A DNA stretch of 64,000 nucleotides from UBA1573 sp034005165. Lineage in GTDB: Bacteria > Pseudomonadota > Alphaproteobacteria > Micavibrionales > Micavibrionaceae. The translations under genes and the position numbers were made by a program. The stretch lies in the NCBI GenBank assembly GCA_034005165.1, contig JAVEVE010000003.1, forward strand, positions 62,001 to 126,000. The letters run 5' to 3'. The notes beneath the pieces were generated by a model. It searched no databases. It was not told the DNA's origin and worked only from the letters and a program-made list of their open reading frames with translations. Position 1 is the stretch's first letter. Each line of letters starts with the position of its first letter. This document shows, in pieces, positions 16,968 through 25,230 of the stretch.

Positions 16968-19016
16968 ATGTCGTCGCACAACCCTCTTCTGACCCTGTCA
17001 CCGCTGCGCAACCACGCGCCGCAATTTGACCTGATTAAGGAAGATCACTTTAAACCGGCTGTAGAAGCTGCGATTGCAGAGGCACGTGCCAATATCGACA
17101 AGATTATCAATAATACCGATGCGCCGACATTCGAAAACACGATTGTTGCACTTGAAACCTCCTCCGAGACATTAGGTACCGTCACCTCGATCTTTTATAA
17201 CCAGCTCTCCGCTGCGGGCACAGACGGCCTTCAAGCTCTGGCAGAGGAAATCGGCCCAATCCAAGCCAATTTTGGCAGTGACATTATTTTGAACGCCGAC
17301 CTCTTCAAACGGGTCAAAACCGTTTACGATGCTAAAGATACGTTGGGCCTTTCAACAGAACAACACACGCTTCTGGACGATACCTACAAAAACTTCGTGC
17401 GTGGTGGCGCTTTGCTTGATGTCAACAAAAAGGCAGAGCTGCGCAAGATCAACGAAGCCATGTCCACCCTCTCTCCTGCCTTCTCGAACAATGTGAAGAA
17501 ATCTTCCGAGAAATTCGAAATGTGGATCAACGATGAAAAAGATTTGGCAGGCCTCCCGCAAACTGCAATTGACGGCGCAAAATATGAAGCCGAACAAAAA
17601 AGTGAAAATTCCAAATGGCTATTCACGCTAGATTTCCCGAGCTTCGGCCCGTTCCTGACCTATTCTTCCGTACGTCCTCTACGTGAGAAAATCTGGCGCG
17701 CTTTCAGCTCTCGTGCTTACGGTGACGAATTCGATAATACCGAAACAATTTTCAAAATCGTTAAACTCAGAAACAAACGTGCACGCCTTCTCGGCTATGA
17801 CACCCACGCCCATTATACGCTGGAACGCCGCATGGCTGAAAAGCCGGAAACTGTTATGGCATTCCTCAAGGACCTGAAAGGGCAATACCGTGTCGGAGCC
17901 CTAAAAGATTTGGAAGATATAAAACAATTTGCAAGAGAAACGGACGGTATCGAAGACTTGATGCCGTGGGATGTGGGATATTACTCCGAGAAACTAAAGG
18001 AAAAACTCTATCATTTCTCTGATGAAGATTTACGCCCTTACTTCCCTCTCGACCGCGTCCTGAAAGGAACTTTTGACCACTTCTCCAAACTCTTCGGCCT
18101 TATCTTCGCGCCGGCAAAAGACTTGCCGACATGGCATGCGGATGTAACAGCCTACGATGTCACAGACAAAGACACAGGTGAGTTTATCGGCACATTCTAT
18201 ACGGACTTTTACCCGCGAGTCGGAAAAAAACCGGGGGCATGGATGACCTCCTATCGTGATCGTGGCCTGTTTCATGGGGAGGTAGCAGGTCCGGTTGTGG
18301 CAATTGTCTGCAACTTCACAAAACCGACCGGCGATAAGCAACCACTTCTGACATTTGATGAAGTAGAAACCCTGTTCCACGAGATGGGCCATGCCACACA
18401 TGGCTTGCTGGCGAAAGGAACCTACGCATCACAATCAGGCACAAATGTCTTGTGGGACTTCGTAGAATTACCGTCACAATTACAGGAAAACTGGCTCTAT
18501 GAACCGGAAACTCTTAACAGCTTTGCGGCTCACTATGAAACTGGTGCGCCGATCCCTGCCGATTTGATAGAAAAAATGCGTGCTGCCAAGAATTTCCTGT
18601 CAGGATGGATGGGGGTCCGCCAGATGGGCTACTCGATTCTCGATATGGAATGGCATTTGCGCGATCCCGAATCAATCACAGACATCGCAAAATTCGAAGA
18701 TGAAGTTATGAAAGATGTCAGATTCTTCCCTAGAATGGGGGGCACACAGTCGCACTCATTCAGCCATATTTTTGCAGGCGGATACTCTTCAGGATATTAT
18801 TCCTACAAGTGGGCTGAGGTTCTGGATGCGGACACTTTCGAAGCATTTTTGGAGACTGGCCTCTATAACCCCGAAACCGCGCATCGTTATCGCACAGAAA
18901 TCCTTGAGAAAGGCGGCTCAGAGCACCCTGCGATACTTTACAGAAATTTCCGAGGACGGGATGCTGACCCAAATGCCCTTCTCCGTAGGGATGGTTTATT
19001 GCAAAAGGCAGGTTAG
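16968..19016 (+). CDS. dcp: M3 family oligopeptidase (peptidyl-dipeptidase Dcp type)
   Basis: A zinc-dependent oligopeptidase of 682 residues, of the M3A family (Dcp/OpdA), which degrades short peptides, probably in the cytosol because no signal peptide is present. The catalytic helix FHEMGHATHG lies near residues 470-478, and the downstream glutamate ligand region is in FVELPSQLQENW. The long helical N-terminal part (TFENTIVALE) matches the family. AAAGGAA stands about 7 bases before the ATG. Assignment to Dcp rather than OpdA (PrlC) is tentative; the family is certain. Confidence 0.94.
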   Translation: MSSHNPLLTLSPLRNHAPQFDLIKEDHFKPAVEAAIAEARANIDKIINNTDAPTFENTIVALETSSETLGTVTSIFYNQLSAAGTDGLQALAEEIGPIQANFGSDIILNADLFKRVKTVYDAKDTLGLSTEQHTLLDDTYKNFVRGGALLDVNKKAELRKINEAMSTLSPAFSNNVKKSSEKFEMWINDEKDLAGLPQTAIDGAKYEAEQKSENSKWLFTLDFPSFGPFLTYSSVRPLREKIWRAFSSRAYGDEFDNTETIFKIVKLRNKRARLLGYDTHAHYTLERRMAEKPETVMAFLKDLKGQYRVGALKDLEDIKQFARETDGIEDLMPWDVGYYSEKLKEKLYHFSDEDLRPYFPLDRVLKGTFDHFSKLFGLIFAPAKDLPTWHADVTAYDVTDKDTGEFIGTFYTDFYPRVGKKPGAWMTSYRDRGLFHGEVAGPVVAIVCNFTKPTGDKQPLLTFDEVETLFHEMGHATHGLLAKGTYASQSGTNVLWDFVELPSQLQENWLYEPETLNSFAAHYETGAPIPADLIEKMRAAKNFLSGWMGVRQMGYSILDMEWHLRDPESITDIAKFEDEVMKDVRFFPRMGGTQSHSFSHIFAGGYSSGYYSYKWAEVLDADTFEAFLETGLYNPETAHRYRTEILEKGGSEHPAILYRNFRGRDADPNALLRRDGLLQKAG

Positions 19017-19061
19017 CCCGAAGAGCCACTCTGCAACCTGAGATCATTTGTCATATTTTAC

Positions 19062-19090
19062 TTGCGCATTTTTTACTTTCCCTCTATAAG
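19062..19090 (+). promoter_or_regulatory. Sigma-70 promoter of the regulator/formyltransferase cassette
   Basis: -35 TTGCGC at 19062-19067, a 17-base spacer, -10 TATAAG at 19085-19090. The leader to the ATG at 19136 would be about 39 bases and carries an AGGA ribosome site. Confidence 0.6.
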
Positions 19091-19135
19091 AAGTTGGGAT
19101 AAACATAAGTCCCAAGCAGATATTTTAGGACAAGC

Positions 19136-19810
19136 ATGATTACAACAGCACAGATACGCGGTGCGCGCGGCATCTTGAACTGGTCACAGGGAGACCTGTC
19201 CGAACGGACGGGAATCTCGTCCACGTCTATTGGCAGTATCGAAAATGGCCTGACACAACCGCGTGCAAATACATTGGAAGTTATCAAGACCGCATTCGAA
19301 CGCGAAGGTATTGAATTCATCGGCATGGATGGAATCAGAAAACAGAACGCGTTCATTCAGACACATACAGGAACTACGGGTCTGAGAGATTTTATGGACC
19401 ATGTATACGATGTTGCGAGCGCATATGGCGGAGAGATCGTATTATTCAACGCAAAGCCTGCGAACTGGATCAAGTGGCTTGGAGATGATTGGTTAAAGAT
19501 GCATTCAAAACGGATGCAAGATCTGGGAACCAAGATCAAATACAAGATCGCGACCAAAGACGGTGAGCAACATCTGATTTCTAAAGACTTCGCGGAATAC
19601 AGATGGTTCCCTGAAGAGATGCTGTCTGATAGAGCCATGTATGCATATGGAGACTATCTTGCATTTGTAAACTTTGAAGATAATGCTGTTTCTGTTGTTG
19701 TACTTAATCAGGCCGAGTTCTCTCAATCGTTTAAAGTTCTGTTCAACATCGCATGGGACAACATAGGTAAAAAACTTTCTGGGGCCCAAAAGGCGGCAGT
19801 AAATGAGTAA
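19136..19810 (+). CDS. XRE-type transcriptional regulator with C-terminal sensor domain
   Basis: A 224-residue regulator. Residues 1-65 are a Cro/C1-type helix-turn-helix (QGDLSERTGISSTSIGSIENG). The remaining 150 residues form a separate domain ending in DRAMYAYGDYLAFVNFEDNA and VVVLNQAEFSQSFKVLFNIAW. This pattern recalls the ligand-binding C-terminal region of TrmB/PLD-like regulators, where the last tryptophan helix closes the fold; that comparison is from memory and tentative. Its stop overlaps the start of the formyltransferase gene by 8 bases, so both are made together. Many Arg codons are AGA, unlike most genes nearby. Confidence 0.82.
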   Translation: MITTAQIRGARGILNWSQGDLSERTGISSTSIGSIENGLTQPRANTLEVIKTAFEREGIEFIGMDGIRKQNAFIQTHTGTTGLRDFMDHVYDVASAYGGEIVLFNAKPANWIKWLGDDWLKMHSKRMQDLGTKIKYKIATKDGEQHLISKDFAEYRWFPEEMLSDRAMYAYGDYLAFVNFEDNAVSVVVLNQAEFSQSFKVLFNIAWDNIGKKLSGAQKAAVNE

Positions 19811-20876
19811 AAAAGACAAAGTTATTTTTCTAGTGGGTGAAGATATAACGTCCCATCTAATCCTGAATGGCGCAATTCAGGCAACAAGAAATGCAGGTCT
19901 GGACGTTGTTGTATACTACGCAAAACACAAAGTCACAAAGAACGCAGCTCAACCTGAATTAAAAGAATTTGCGTTACACGATAGACTTCTGCTGAATGAA
20001 GTCGTTTATCCCTACATAGATTCTGCACCGGCAACTGGCGCTCCAAACATGAGTCCAAAACAACTGGCAGATCATTATGGATATGAAATGGACTATATCG
20101 ACGACATGAATTCTCCTGAGTTCGTAGAAATGATGAAACAGCGCGACGATATCTTTTTTGTATTGTCGAACAGAAGCACACACATATTCTATGATCCTCT
20201 AGTAAAAGCCATCAATAAAGATAGCCCATACGGAAAATTCTTCAACCTACATTCAGGGATTCTCCCTGACTACCGCGGTGTTATGCCAACCATGCGCACG
20301 ATGTTTGATTATGCGAGTGGCAAACGTAGCCTACCACCTGTATTTGGCCTGACACTCCACAAAGTAGACAGCTACGATAAAAGTAAAAAAGATAACGGTA
20401 TTGATACCGGTAATGTCATTGATGTTGCAACATTCCAAGATATGAAAGTCGGCACAGGGTTTGGAACTCAGATTAAGCTGGCCCCTTGGGGTGTCAAAGT
20501 AATCACAAAACTGATTGAAAGATTAAAGGACGGCGATCAGGCACTGGGCACGCCACAAATTGAAGACAAATCAGGTTATTATACTTTCCCAACAAAAGCA
20601 GAGCTAAAAGAATGGAAAAATAGTGGTGTACTCCTCTTCAATGAAAGAGAAACAGTCAGCACTCTAGTTAGAGCGTTCACATTAGCTGGATCTGCAGAAG
20701 AGCTGGAGCTTGAAACAAGCCTAAAAGAAAAATTAGCCGAATGGCACAAAACTACGGGAATATGCACTCACGCCGATGCACAAAAGCCGACTCAAAGACT
20801 AATCCCAAGAACTGCAGCAAATGGAAATGGCTCACCTACTGCAAGCCTCGTTATTCCAACCGCGGCTGCTCCGTAA
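19803..20876 (+). CDS. Formyltransferase-fold enzyme, substrate unknown
   Basis: A 357-residue protein with a formyl transferase domain (Fmt/GART/ArnA type). The catalytic Asn-His and the loop are in FFNLHSGILPDYRGVMPTMR, and the catalytic Asp is in GIDTGNVIDV. These are the three residues expected for N10-formyl-tetrahydrofolate-dependent transfer. The N-terminal 130 residues differ from methionyl-tRNA formyltransferase, and the C-terminal tRNA-binding domain is absent; it is replaced by a helical region and a low-complexity Thr/Ala tail. A small-molecule or sugar-amine substrate is therefore more likely than tRNA. It overlaps the regulator gene by 8 bases and is followed after about 100 bases by a GNAT acetyltransferase gene. 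Confidence 0.85.
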   Translation: MSKKDKVIFLVGEDITSHLILNGAIQATRNAGLDVVVYYAKHKVTKNAAQPELKEFALHDRLLLNEVVYPYIDSAPATGAPNMSPKQLADHYGYEMDYIDDMNSPEFVEMMKQRDDIFFVLSNRSTHIFYDPLVKAINKDSPYGKFFNLHSGILPDYRGVMPTMRTMFDYASGKRSLPPVFGLTLHKVDSYDKSKKDNGIDTGNVIDVATFQDMKVGTGFGTQIKLAPWGVKVITKLIERLKDGDQALGTPQIEDKSGYYTFPTKAELKEWKNSGVLLFNERETVSTLVRAFTLAGSAEELELETSLKEKLAEWHKTTGICTHADAQKPTQRLIPRTAANGNGSPTASLVIPTAAAP

Positions 20877-20977
20877 CTACGTTCAAATGCATACGGACAA
20901 AGCAACTGTGACATGGCAGTCGCATTAGAGAAAAAAGGGCACTTTCAACAAAGAGCTTCGTAAAAGCATAGATTATA

Positions 20978-22123
20978 GTGAGTTCAACTCTAACCATTAG
21001 CGGCATATCTGAATTTCAGGACAAGCGTCAAAGTTCTGAGGTCCCTTCTTTGGCCAATCAGTTTAGAATTGCGGACTTGCATGATTTAGTGGCAGTGGAA
21101 AGCAATAGAAAATTTCTCCTTCCGCTTCTGGACTTTTTTATCAGATCCTATGCAACCCTGCACCACGCTGAGTATGTTGGAGATCAAGAGACTCTTGAAG
21201 ATAATATCCTTAAAAAAGGAAACACCTTCAGAGGTCTTGTTGTTTATTCCCAAACAAATCTACCGGTCGCATATGCTGTTTACTACCCGATGATAAATGA
21301 CTCAGGCGAAAGAGGAAACTATATCGAAGACGCCTATGTTACTGAGTCGTTCCGTGGTCATGGTGTCATGCCTTTCCTCTATCACACGTTGGCGAAACGC
21401 TGCATTGAAGAAGGTGCAAAATATCTACAATGGTCAACAGACAAACGTAATTTTCCGTTTCAGGGTTTCTCAAGAAAAATTGAAGCTACACCATTAGATT
21501 TAAAGACATACGGTGCAAATCTGCTTCTTGATGAACAATTCGAACCTAAACCGGTGCATCTAAGAACCGCTTGGGAAGAGACGCGCTTTTTGACTGTTCC
21601 TCTCGAAGCAAAACACGTCAACATGGTGAAATTATTCGGTATAACGCCGGATATTCTAAGAAAAACCGGAGACCTTGACTTTAAAGGTTTTGTGACCTTC
21701 GCAGCCGAAGACTTAATGCACCCTGTGGCAATTACTCCTGGCTGGCCGCACATGTCAACATTCAGACTTCAGCATGGGCTGGTATTGGAACATCCGAGTT
21801 ACGTTGGAGACAATAGCCTAACAGATCAAGACAAAGTTGCTATTACTTTATCCATTATCAAAGGCGCTCGTGAATACGCAGGGGCCAATAATTACAAATA
21901 CATGAAATGGCACCTTAAAAACGATCAATCAGTTCCGGCACATCTTTTGAGAGATGAACTAGAATTACCGATTGATACTATGCTCGACACCAAAGAGTCT
22001 GAAATGCAGGTTTATGGTCTTCGAAACGGCAAGCTTAGAAAACTCTCTGCTCAGAAGAAGGCTAGGTCTATCGAAATTCCTGCCAACAATGCAATCGGTG
22101 CGCGTCCTCCGGAAAGACGCTAA
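20978..22123 (+). CDS. GNAT family N-acetyltransferase
   Basis: A 381-residue protein containing a GNAT acetyltransferase domain around residues 30-165. Motif A is YIEDAYVTESFRGHGVMPFLY, with the acetyl-CoA-binding R-G-H-G turn, followed by the helix AKRCIEEGAKYLQWSTD. The C-terminal 190 residues form a second unit of uncertain fold, possibly another degenerate GNAT domain. The start is GTG, with no Shine-Dalgarno sequence. A weak promoter (TTTCAA, 18 bases, CATAGA) ends six bases before it, so the mRNA could be leaderless. AGA is used heavily for Arg, as in the two preceding genes. Its TAA shares four bases with the TAG of the convergent hydrolase gene. Confidence 0.8.
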   Translation: MSSTLTISGISEFQDKRQSSEVPSLANQFRIADLHDLVAVESNRKFLLPLLDFFIRSYATLHHAEYVGDQETLEDNILKKGNTFRGLVVYSQTNLPVAYAVYYPMINDSGERGNYIEDAYVTESFRGHGVMPFLYHTLAKRCIEEGAKYLQWSTDKRNFPFQGFSRKIEATPLDLKTYGANLLLDEQFEPKPVHLRTAWEETRFLTVPLEAKHVNMVKLFGITPDILRKTGDLDFKGFVTFAAEDLMHPVAITPGWPHMSTFRLQHGLVLEHPSYVGDNSLTDQDKVAITLSIIKGAREYAGANNYKYMKWHLKNDQSVPAHLLRDELELPIDTMLDTKESEMQVYGLRNGKLRKLSAQKKARSIEIPANNAIGARPPERR

Positions 22124-23037
22124 AACAACTCCATCATCATGCAACGCGCAGCACCGCCACCATATTTCTGGATGGTCGGCAGATCGGAATATACGATCTC
22201 CGAGACGTATTTCAGAAATTGCGCCTTCTGGGCATCCGTGTAGGCACGATACGCAGAGGCAGACATCACGAGTTTTTTAGACCCGTCACGCGCAACTACC
22301 TCCAGACAATTCCCGCAGAATGCCAAAAGCTGCTCGTTTTTAATCTCGATAATCTCGCGCCCCGTCGCCTCGAGCGAAGCCCTGACGCGTACACGATCTT
22401 CAGGCACAATACATTCGAGACACACGCCGATAAATTCTGTTCCGATAAACATCATCACATCCGTGTGATACACGGGCTTCCCCACGTGATTGCGCGTTTC
22501 AAACGGTACAAATTTGTAGCCCATAAAATCGCACCACTCTTGCGCCAATTTCTGATTGGCCCGTGCCGAATGAGAGGAATAAGCAACCTTGTGCACACGG
22601 TCCATCCATAAGGCGGATGTGCTCTCAAGAGCCAGATCTTGGGATTCGTAGTGGCTCATATCAAGTGCCACAGAATATTGCCGCTCAAGAACGGCTTTCA
22701 TTTCGGGACGGCGTTCAATGCGGCGATTCTCATTGAGCATCGGATAATAAATAATAAACCGCTCGCCCTTCTCGTTGATATGTGCAGATGCCCAGTTGGG
22801 GAAAATATCATCCGGCGAGTCGTGGTGCCCCTGAACGGTTGTTACATTCACTCCGGCAGAAACCAATCGATCACGAAACGCCCGAAACTCGAGCTTAGCG
22901 CAATGCTGAACTTCCTCAATATCTGGAGGATCTTCACTTTGGTAGGTATTGGTTGCCATTGTTTGCTGATTGCAATGAAACAAAACCGGCTCTGTCATCC
23001 AGATATGATCGGCAGATTGGCGAATAAAATGACTCAT
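22120..23037 (-). CDS. ctlX: Arginine deiminase-related protein, CtlX type
   Basis: A 305-residue member of the amidinotransferase/dimethylarginine-hydrolase superfamily, closest in pattern to CtlX (citrulline utilisation hydrolase). The N-terminus has the family layout of MTEPVLFHCN followed by an N-x-Y/F-Q segment. HHDSPDDIFPNWASAH supplies the Asp/Asn substrate contacts. A central YHTDVMMFIG carries the catalytic His, and the C-terminal GGGAARCMMMELF carries the nucleophilic Cys. It should hydrolyse a guanidino or ureido compound in the cytosol; the exact substrate cannot be told from sequence. GGGAG lies 6 bases before the ATG. Confidence 0.88.
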   Translation of the reverse strand: MSHFIRQSADHIWMTEPVLFHCNQQTMATNTYQSEDPPDIEEVQHCAKLEFRAFRDRLVSAGVNVTTVQGHHDSPDDIFPNWASAHINEKGERFIIYYPMLNENRRIERRPEMKAVLERQYSVALDMSHYESQDLALESTSALWMDRVHKVAYSSHSARANQKLAQEWCDFMGYKFVPFETRNHVGKPVYHTDVMMFIGTEFIGVCLECIVPEDRVRVRASLEATGREIIEIKNEQLLAFCGNCLEVVARDGSKKLVMSASAYRAYTDAQKAQFLKYVSEIVYSDLPTIQKYGGGAARCMMMELF

Positions 23038-23281
23038 AAAAACTCCCTATTCGTATCTTTTTAAGAAAATCTGTGCGTTTCATCATAAAAACGACCGACT
23101 TATTTGATAATTTTGTCGCAGGATAACAGATTCGCCCCAAACATTGCGACCATTAACATATTGAAAATACACAAGAAACATAATTTTTTTCTGAACTTGT
23201 CAAAATTGTTTAAATATGGCGCGATTATGGCGCGCGCCGCACAAATTTTAGACACAATCATCTGGCATATTAAAAGAAGAT

Positions 23282-23391
23282 AAGAATTTAAATGTTTCAG
23301 CACTTAAGGCTTATCACCAAACACCGAAATAGACCGACCATCTATTTGATATTCAACCCGCAGCTTGTTCCTCCTCGCTGCGGGTTTGTTT
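23282..23391 (+). ncRNA. Candidate trans-acting small RNA with anti-Shine-Dalgarno loop
   Basis: This lies in a 366-base gap without a credible gene. It contains two consecutive hairpins. The first is AAATAGA / TCTATTT at 23327-23347 with a 7-base loop. The second is AACCCGCAG / CTGCGGGTT at 23355-23386, followed by TGTTT. The 14-base loop of the second contains CCTCCT, complementary to the Shine-Dalgarno sequence, a feature of known alphaproteobacterial small RNAs. A weak -10 (TATTAA near 23269) could start a transcript of about 110 bases. No family was recognised, and the 5' end is a guess. Confidence 0.4.
23355..23390 (+). terminator. Rho-independent terminator of the candidate small RNA
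   Basis: A nine-base-pair stem AACCCGCAG / CTGCGGGTT, loop of 14 bases, followed on the plus strand by a T-rich tail (TGTTTA). No plus-strand protein gene lies upstream within 1 kb, so it implies a non-coding transcript. It could also serve the minus-strand gene that ends at 23403, but the T-rich side is on the plus strand. Confidence 0.6.
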
Positions 23392-23402
23392 ATGGAGAAA
23401 AT

Positions 23403-24083
23403 TTAGGGGCAAGCTTTATTGACACGCTCATATTCGCTTAGGCTGTCCAGAGCTTGCTGTCGGATACGGCGCTCCTCATTGATCTGATCGGAATACTGCG
23501 TTAACAACAACTCCATGCGCTTCTTCAGTTGCCCTTCCAATTGAGTGCTTTTGGACAACGGAACAGGCCCGAATACGCCTCGTTCAGAAACCTCACGATA
23601 GAGGGTGTCCCCGATCATTTTGGCATATTTATTGACGATCTCACGGTCAATCATGACATGCTGATGCTCATGATCCAGAATCGCTTTATGCTTACAGCTT
23701 CCCTTCGGAAACTCTTTCGCAACAAAGATAGTCGGTGAGACATGAAGCGACACAGTAACTTCAGTATACCAGTAGCAGATTTCGGATGTTCTGGTATTCG
23801 TGAGCGTTCCGTACTTCATACGCTGGCTTACATTGATCCGCCCCTGCATAAGTCCGCCAACATCAGTGATAACACTATCGCCATAGGGATTTACCGTATC
23901 AATCGAGAAATGATTCAGATCTTTTTCGGATTTCGAGAAATCATACTGGATATTATCCGTATCCGTTTTGACACGTATATGAGGAGATTGGACAGACGTA
24001 CACCATCCCTCAGCCAGGACTGGGGAGGCTTGAAGAAAAAAAACAAGACCAGTAAGAAAAAAAACGCGTAAGAGCAAAATCAC
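23403..24083 (-). CDS. Exported putative HEXXH metalloprotease-like protein
   Basis: A 226-residue protein with a signal peptide (residues 1-24, ending PVLAEG). The mature part has two cysteine-bearing strands and then HEHQH at residues 138-142 in the context AILDHEHQHVMIDREIVNKY. This fits HEXXH, and the second half of the helix is followed by a conserved-looking D-R-E. It resembles secreted small peptidase-like proteins that I cannot name with certainty. The C-terminal 60 residues are a charged coiled helix. Location should be periplasmic. It is divergent from the YggT gene. Confidence 0.72.
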   Translation of the reverse strand: MILLLRVFFLTGLVFFLQASPVLAEGWCTSVQSPHIRVKTDTDNIQYDFSKSEKDLNHFSIDTVNPYGDSVITDVGGLMQGRINVSQRMKYGTLTNTRTSEICYWYTEVTVSLHVSPTIFVAKEFPKGSCKHKAILDHEHQHVMIDREIVNKYAKMIGDTLYREVSERGVFGPVPLSKSTQLEGQLKKRMELLLTQYSDQINEERRIRQQALDSLSEYERVNKACP

Positions 24084-24199
24084 CCCTGAAGTTCCGGAAT
24101 AATAAAACTATATTAGTCTACAGACTCGATATTAACAAATTGTCAGCCTCAAAGATAAATTGTAGGATGCGTGAAACCAAGTAAAAACGGAGAGATTAT

Positions 24200-24493
24200 A
24201 TGTTTTTCATCGGTCAATTACTGATATGGGCTATTACATTCTATACATGGGTCATTATCCTGAATGTCGCCATCAGTTGGCTGGTCGTCTTCAAAGTGCT
24301 GGATATCGGAAACCCGAAAGCCAGAAATCTTTTGAGATTGATGGCAAAACTTACCGACCCGGTCATGAAACCTGTCCAAAAATATGTCCCTGCCATAGGT
24401 GGCATAGATATTTCTCCGATTATTGTGATTATAGGCCTGCAAATACTGGCATCTCTAATAGGACAGATATTTTTCAGCGGCAGATATTACTAG
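24200..24493 (+). CDS. YggT family membrane protein
   Basis: A 97-residue membrane protein with two hydrophobic segments separated by a conserved loop reading LTDPVMKPVQKYVPAIGGIDISPI. This is the YggT family signature (Pfam YGGT). Members are found near cell division or turgor-related genes in many bacteria; the role is not well defined. GGAGAG stands 7 bases before the ATG. A DUF167 gene, often adjacent to YggT genes in other genomes, is present at 5651-5935 but not next to it. Confidence 0.9.
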   Translation: MFFIGQLLIWAITFYTWVIILNVAISWLVVFKVLDIGNPKARNLLRLMAKLTDPVMKPVQKYVPAIGGIDISPIIVIIGLQILASLIGQIFFSGRYY

Positions 24494-24505
24494 AAAAGAT
24501 TACAA

Positions 24506-25156
24506 CTAGAACGGATCAAGATTCGAGTTGGTTGAAGATGAGGAGGAAGAGTTCCCTCCTTCATCAGGACGCGCATCTGCATTAGCCATAGCCTCGGCAT
24601 GGAGGGTTTCCGCATAGATATTGCGGGATTTCTGCTCCCCAATCATTTGGGCATAAAAACACACCCACGCCCATACCCCCAAGCAGAAAGACAGTAACAG
24701 CAAGACAACGGCCCATGTATTGACCATCGACCCAATATCGAATTGCATATCTTCAATATCGCCCTGAACACACATCGCCAGTTCTTTACCGTTCAAATCA
24801 AGAAAAGCTTTATGGTCATCAAGGCTGACTTCGATACGGTTACCGGTTACAGGGCCACGGAACGACAGAGCATCCGTCGTTTGCAACCAAGACCCGATCT
24901 GGTTCTGGCGGCACCCTTCCAGCAAATCATATTCCAGGGAATGTTTTTGAGACGCCGACAAGGACTTGGCAAAATTGACAACAGGCTGGTCATAGCGATT
25001 CTTGAGCGCATCCAGACGTCCGATTTTATATTGCCCTGAAACCCATGTTCCAAACGCAGCAACCAACGACACAACTGCAAATAATGCCCATAGCTTCCAG
25101 CGCCCCGAGGCCCCGGACCCAAGCTCAAGTAGAAATGGGAATCTATGTATCGGCAT
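24506..25156 (-). CDS. Two-span membrane protein of unknown function
   Basis: A 216-residue protein with one transmembrane segment near residues 22-40 (KLWALFAVVSLVAAFGTWV) and a second near 147-168 (TWAVVLLLLSFCLGVWAWV). The 100 residues between would lie in the periplasm and include two cysteines and a conserved-looking FRGPVTGNRIEVSLDDH. The C-terminus is a serine run (SSSSSS) ending in NLDPF. I do not recognise a family. Its 3' end is 12 bases from the stop of the convergent YggT gene. Confidence 0.7.
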   Translation of the reverse strand: MPIHRFPFLLELGSGASGRWKLWALFAVVSLVAAFGTWVSGQYKIGRLDALKNRYDQPVVNFAKSLSASQKHSLEYDLLEGCRQNQIGSWLQTTDALSFRGPVTGNRIEVSLDDHKAFLDLNGKELAMCVQGDIEDMQFDIGSMVNTWAVVLLLLSFCLGVWAWVCFYAQMIGEQKSRNIYAETLHAEAMANADARPDEGGNSSSSSSTNSNLDPF

Positions 25157-25230
25157 GAGCCTTTCTATAGCACAGCCCTTTCCGACTTTTAAGGGCTTTT
25201 TGTGATGATAGATTGAATTGCACGCAAAAA

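Noticed and set aside
23100..23303. 67-codon minus-strand frame in the gap before the exported HEXXH gene
   Set aside because: No ribosome site, unusual composition, and it overlaps the small RNA region; not supported as a gene.
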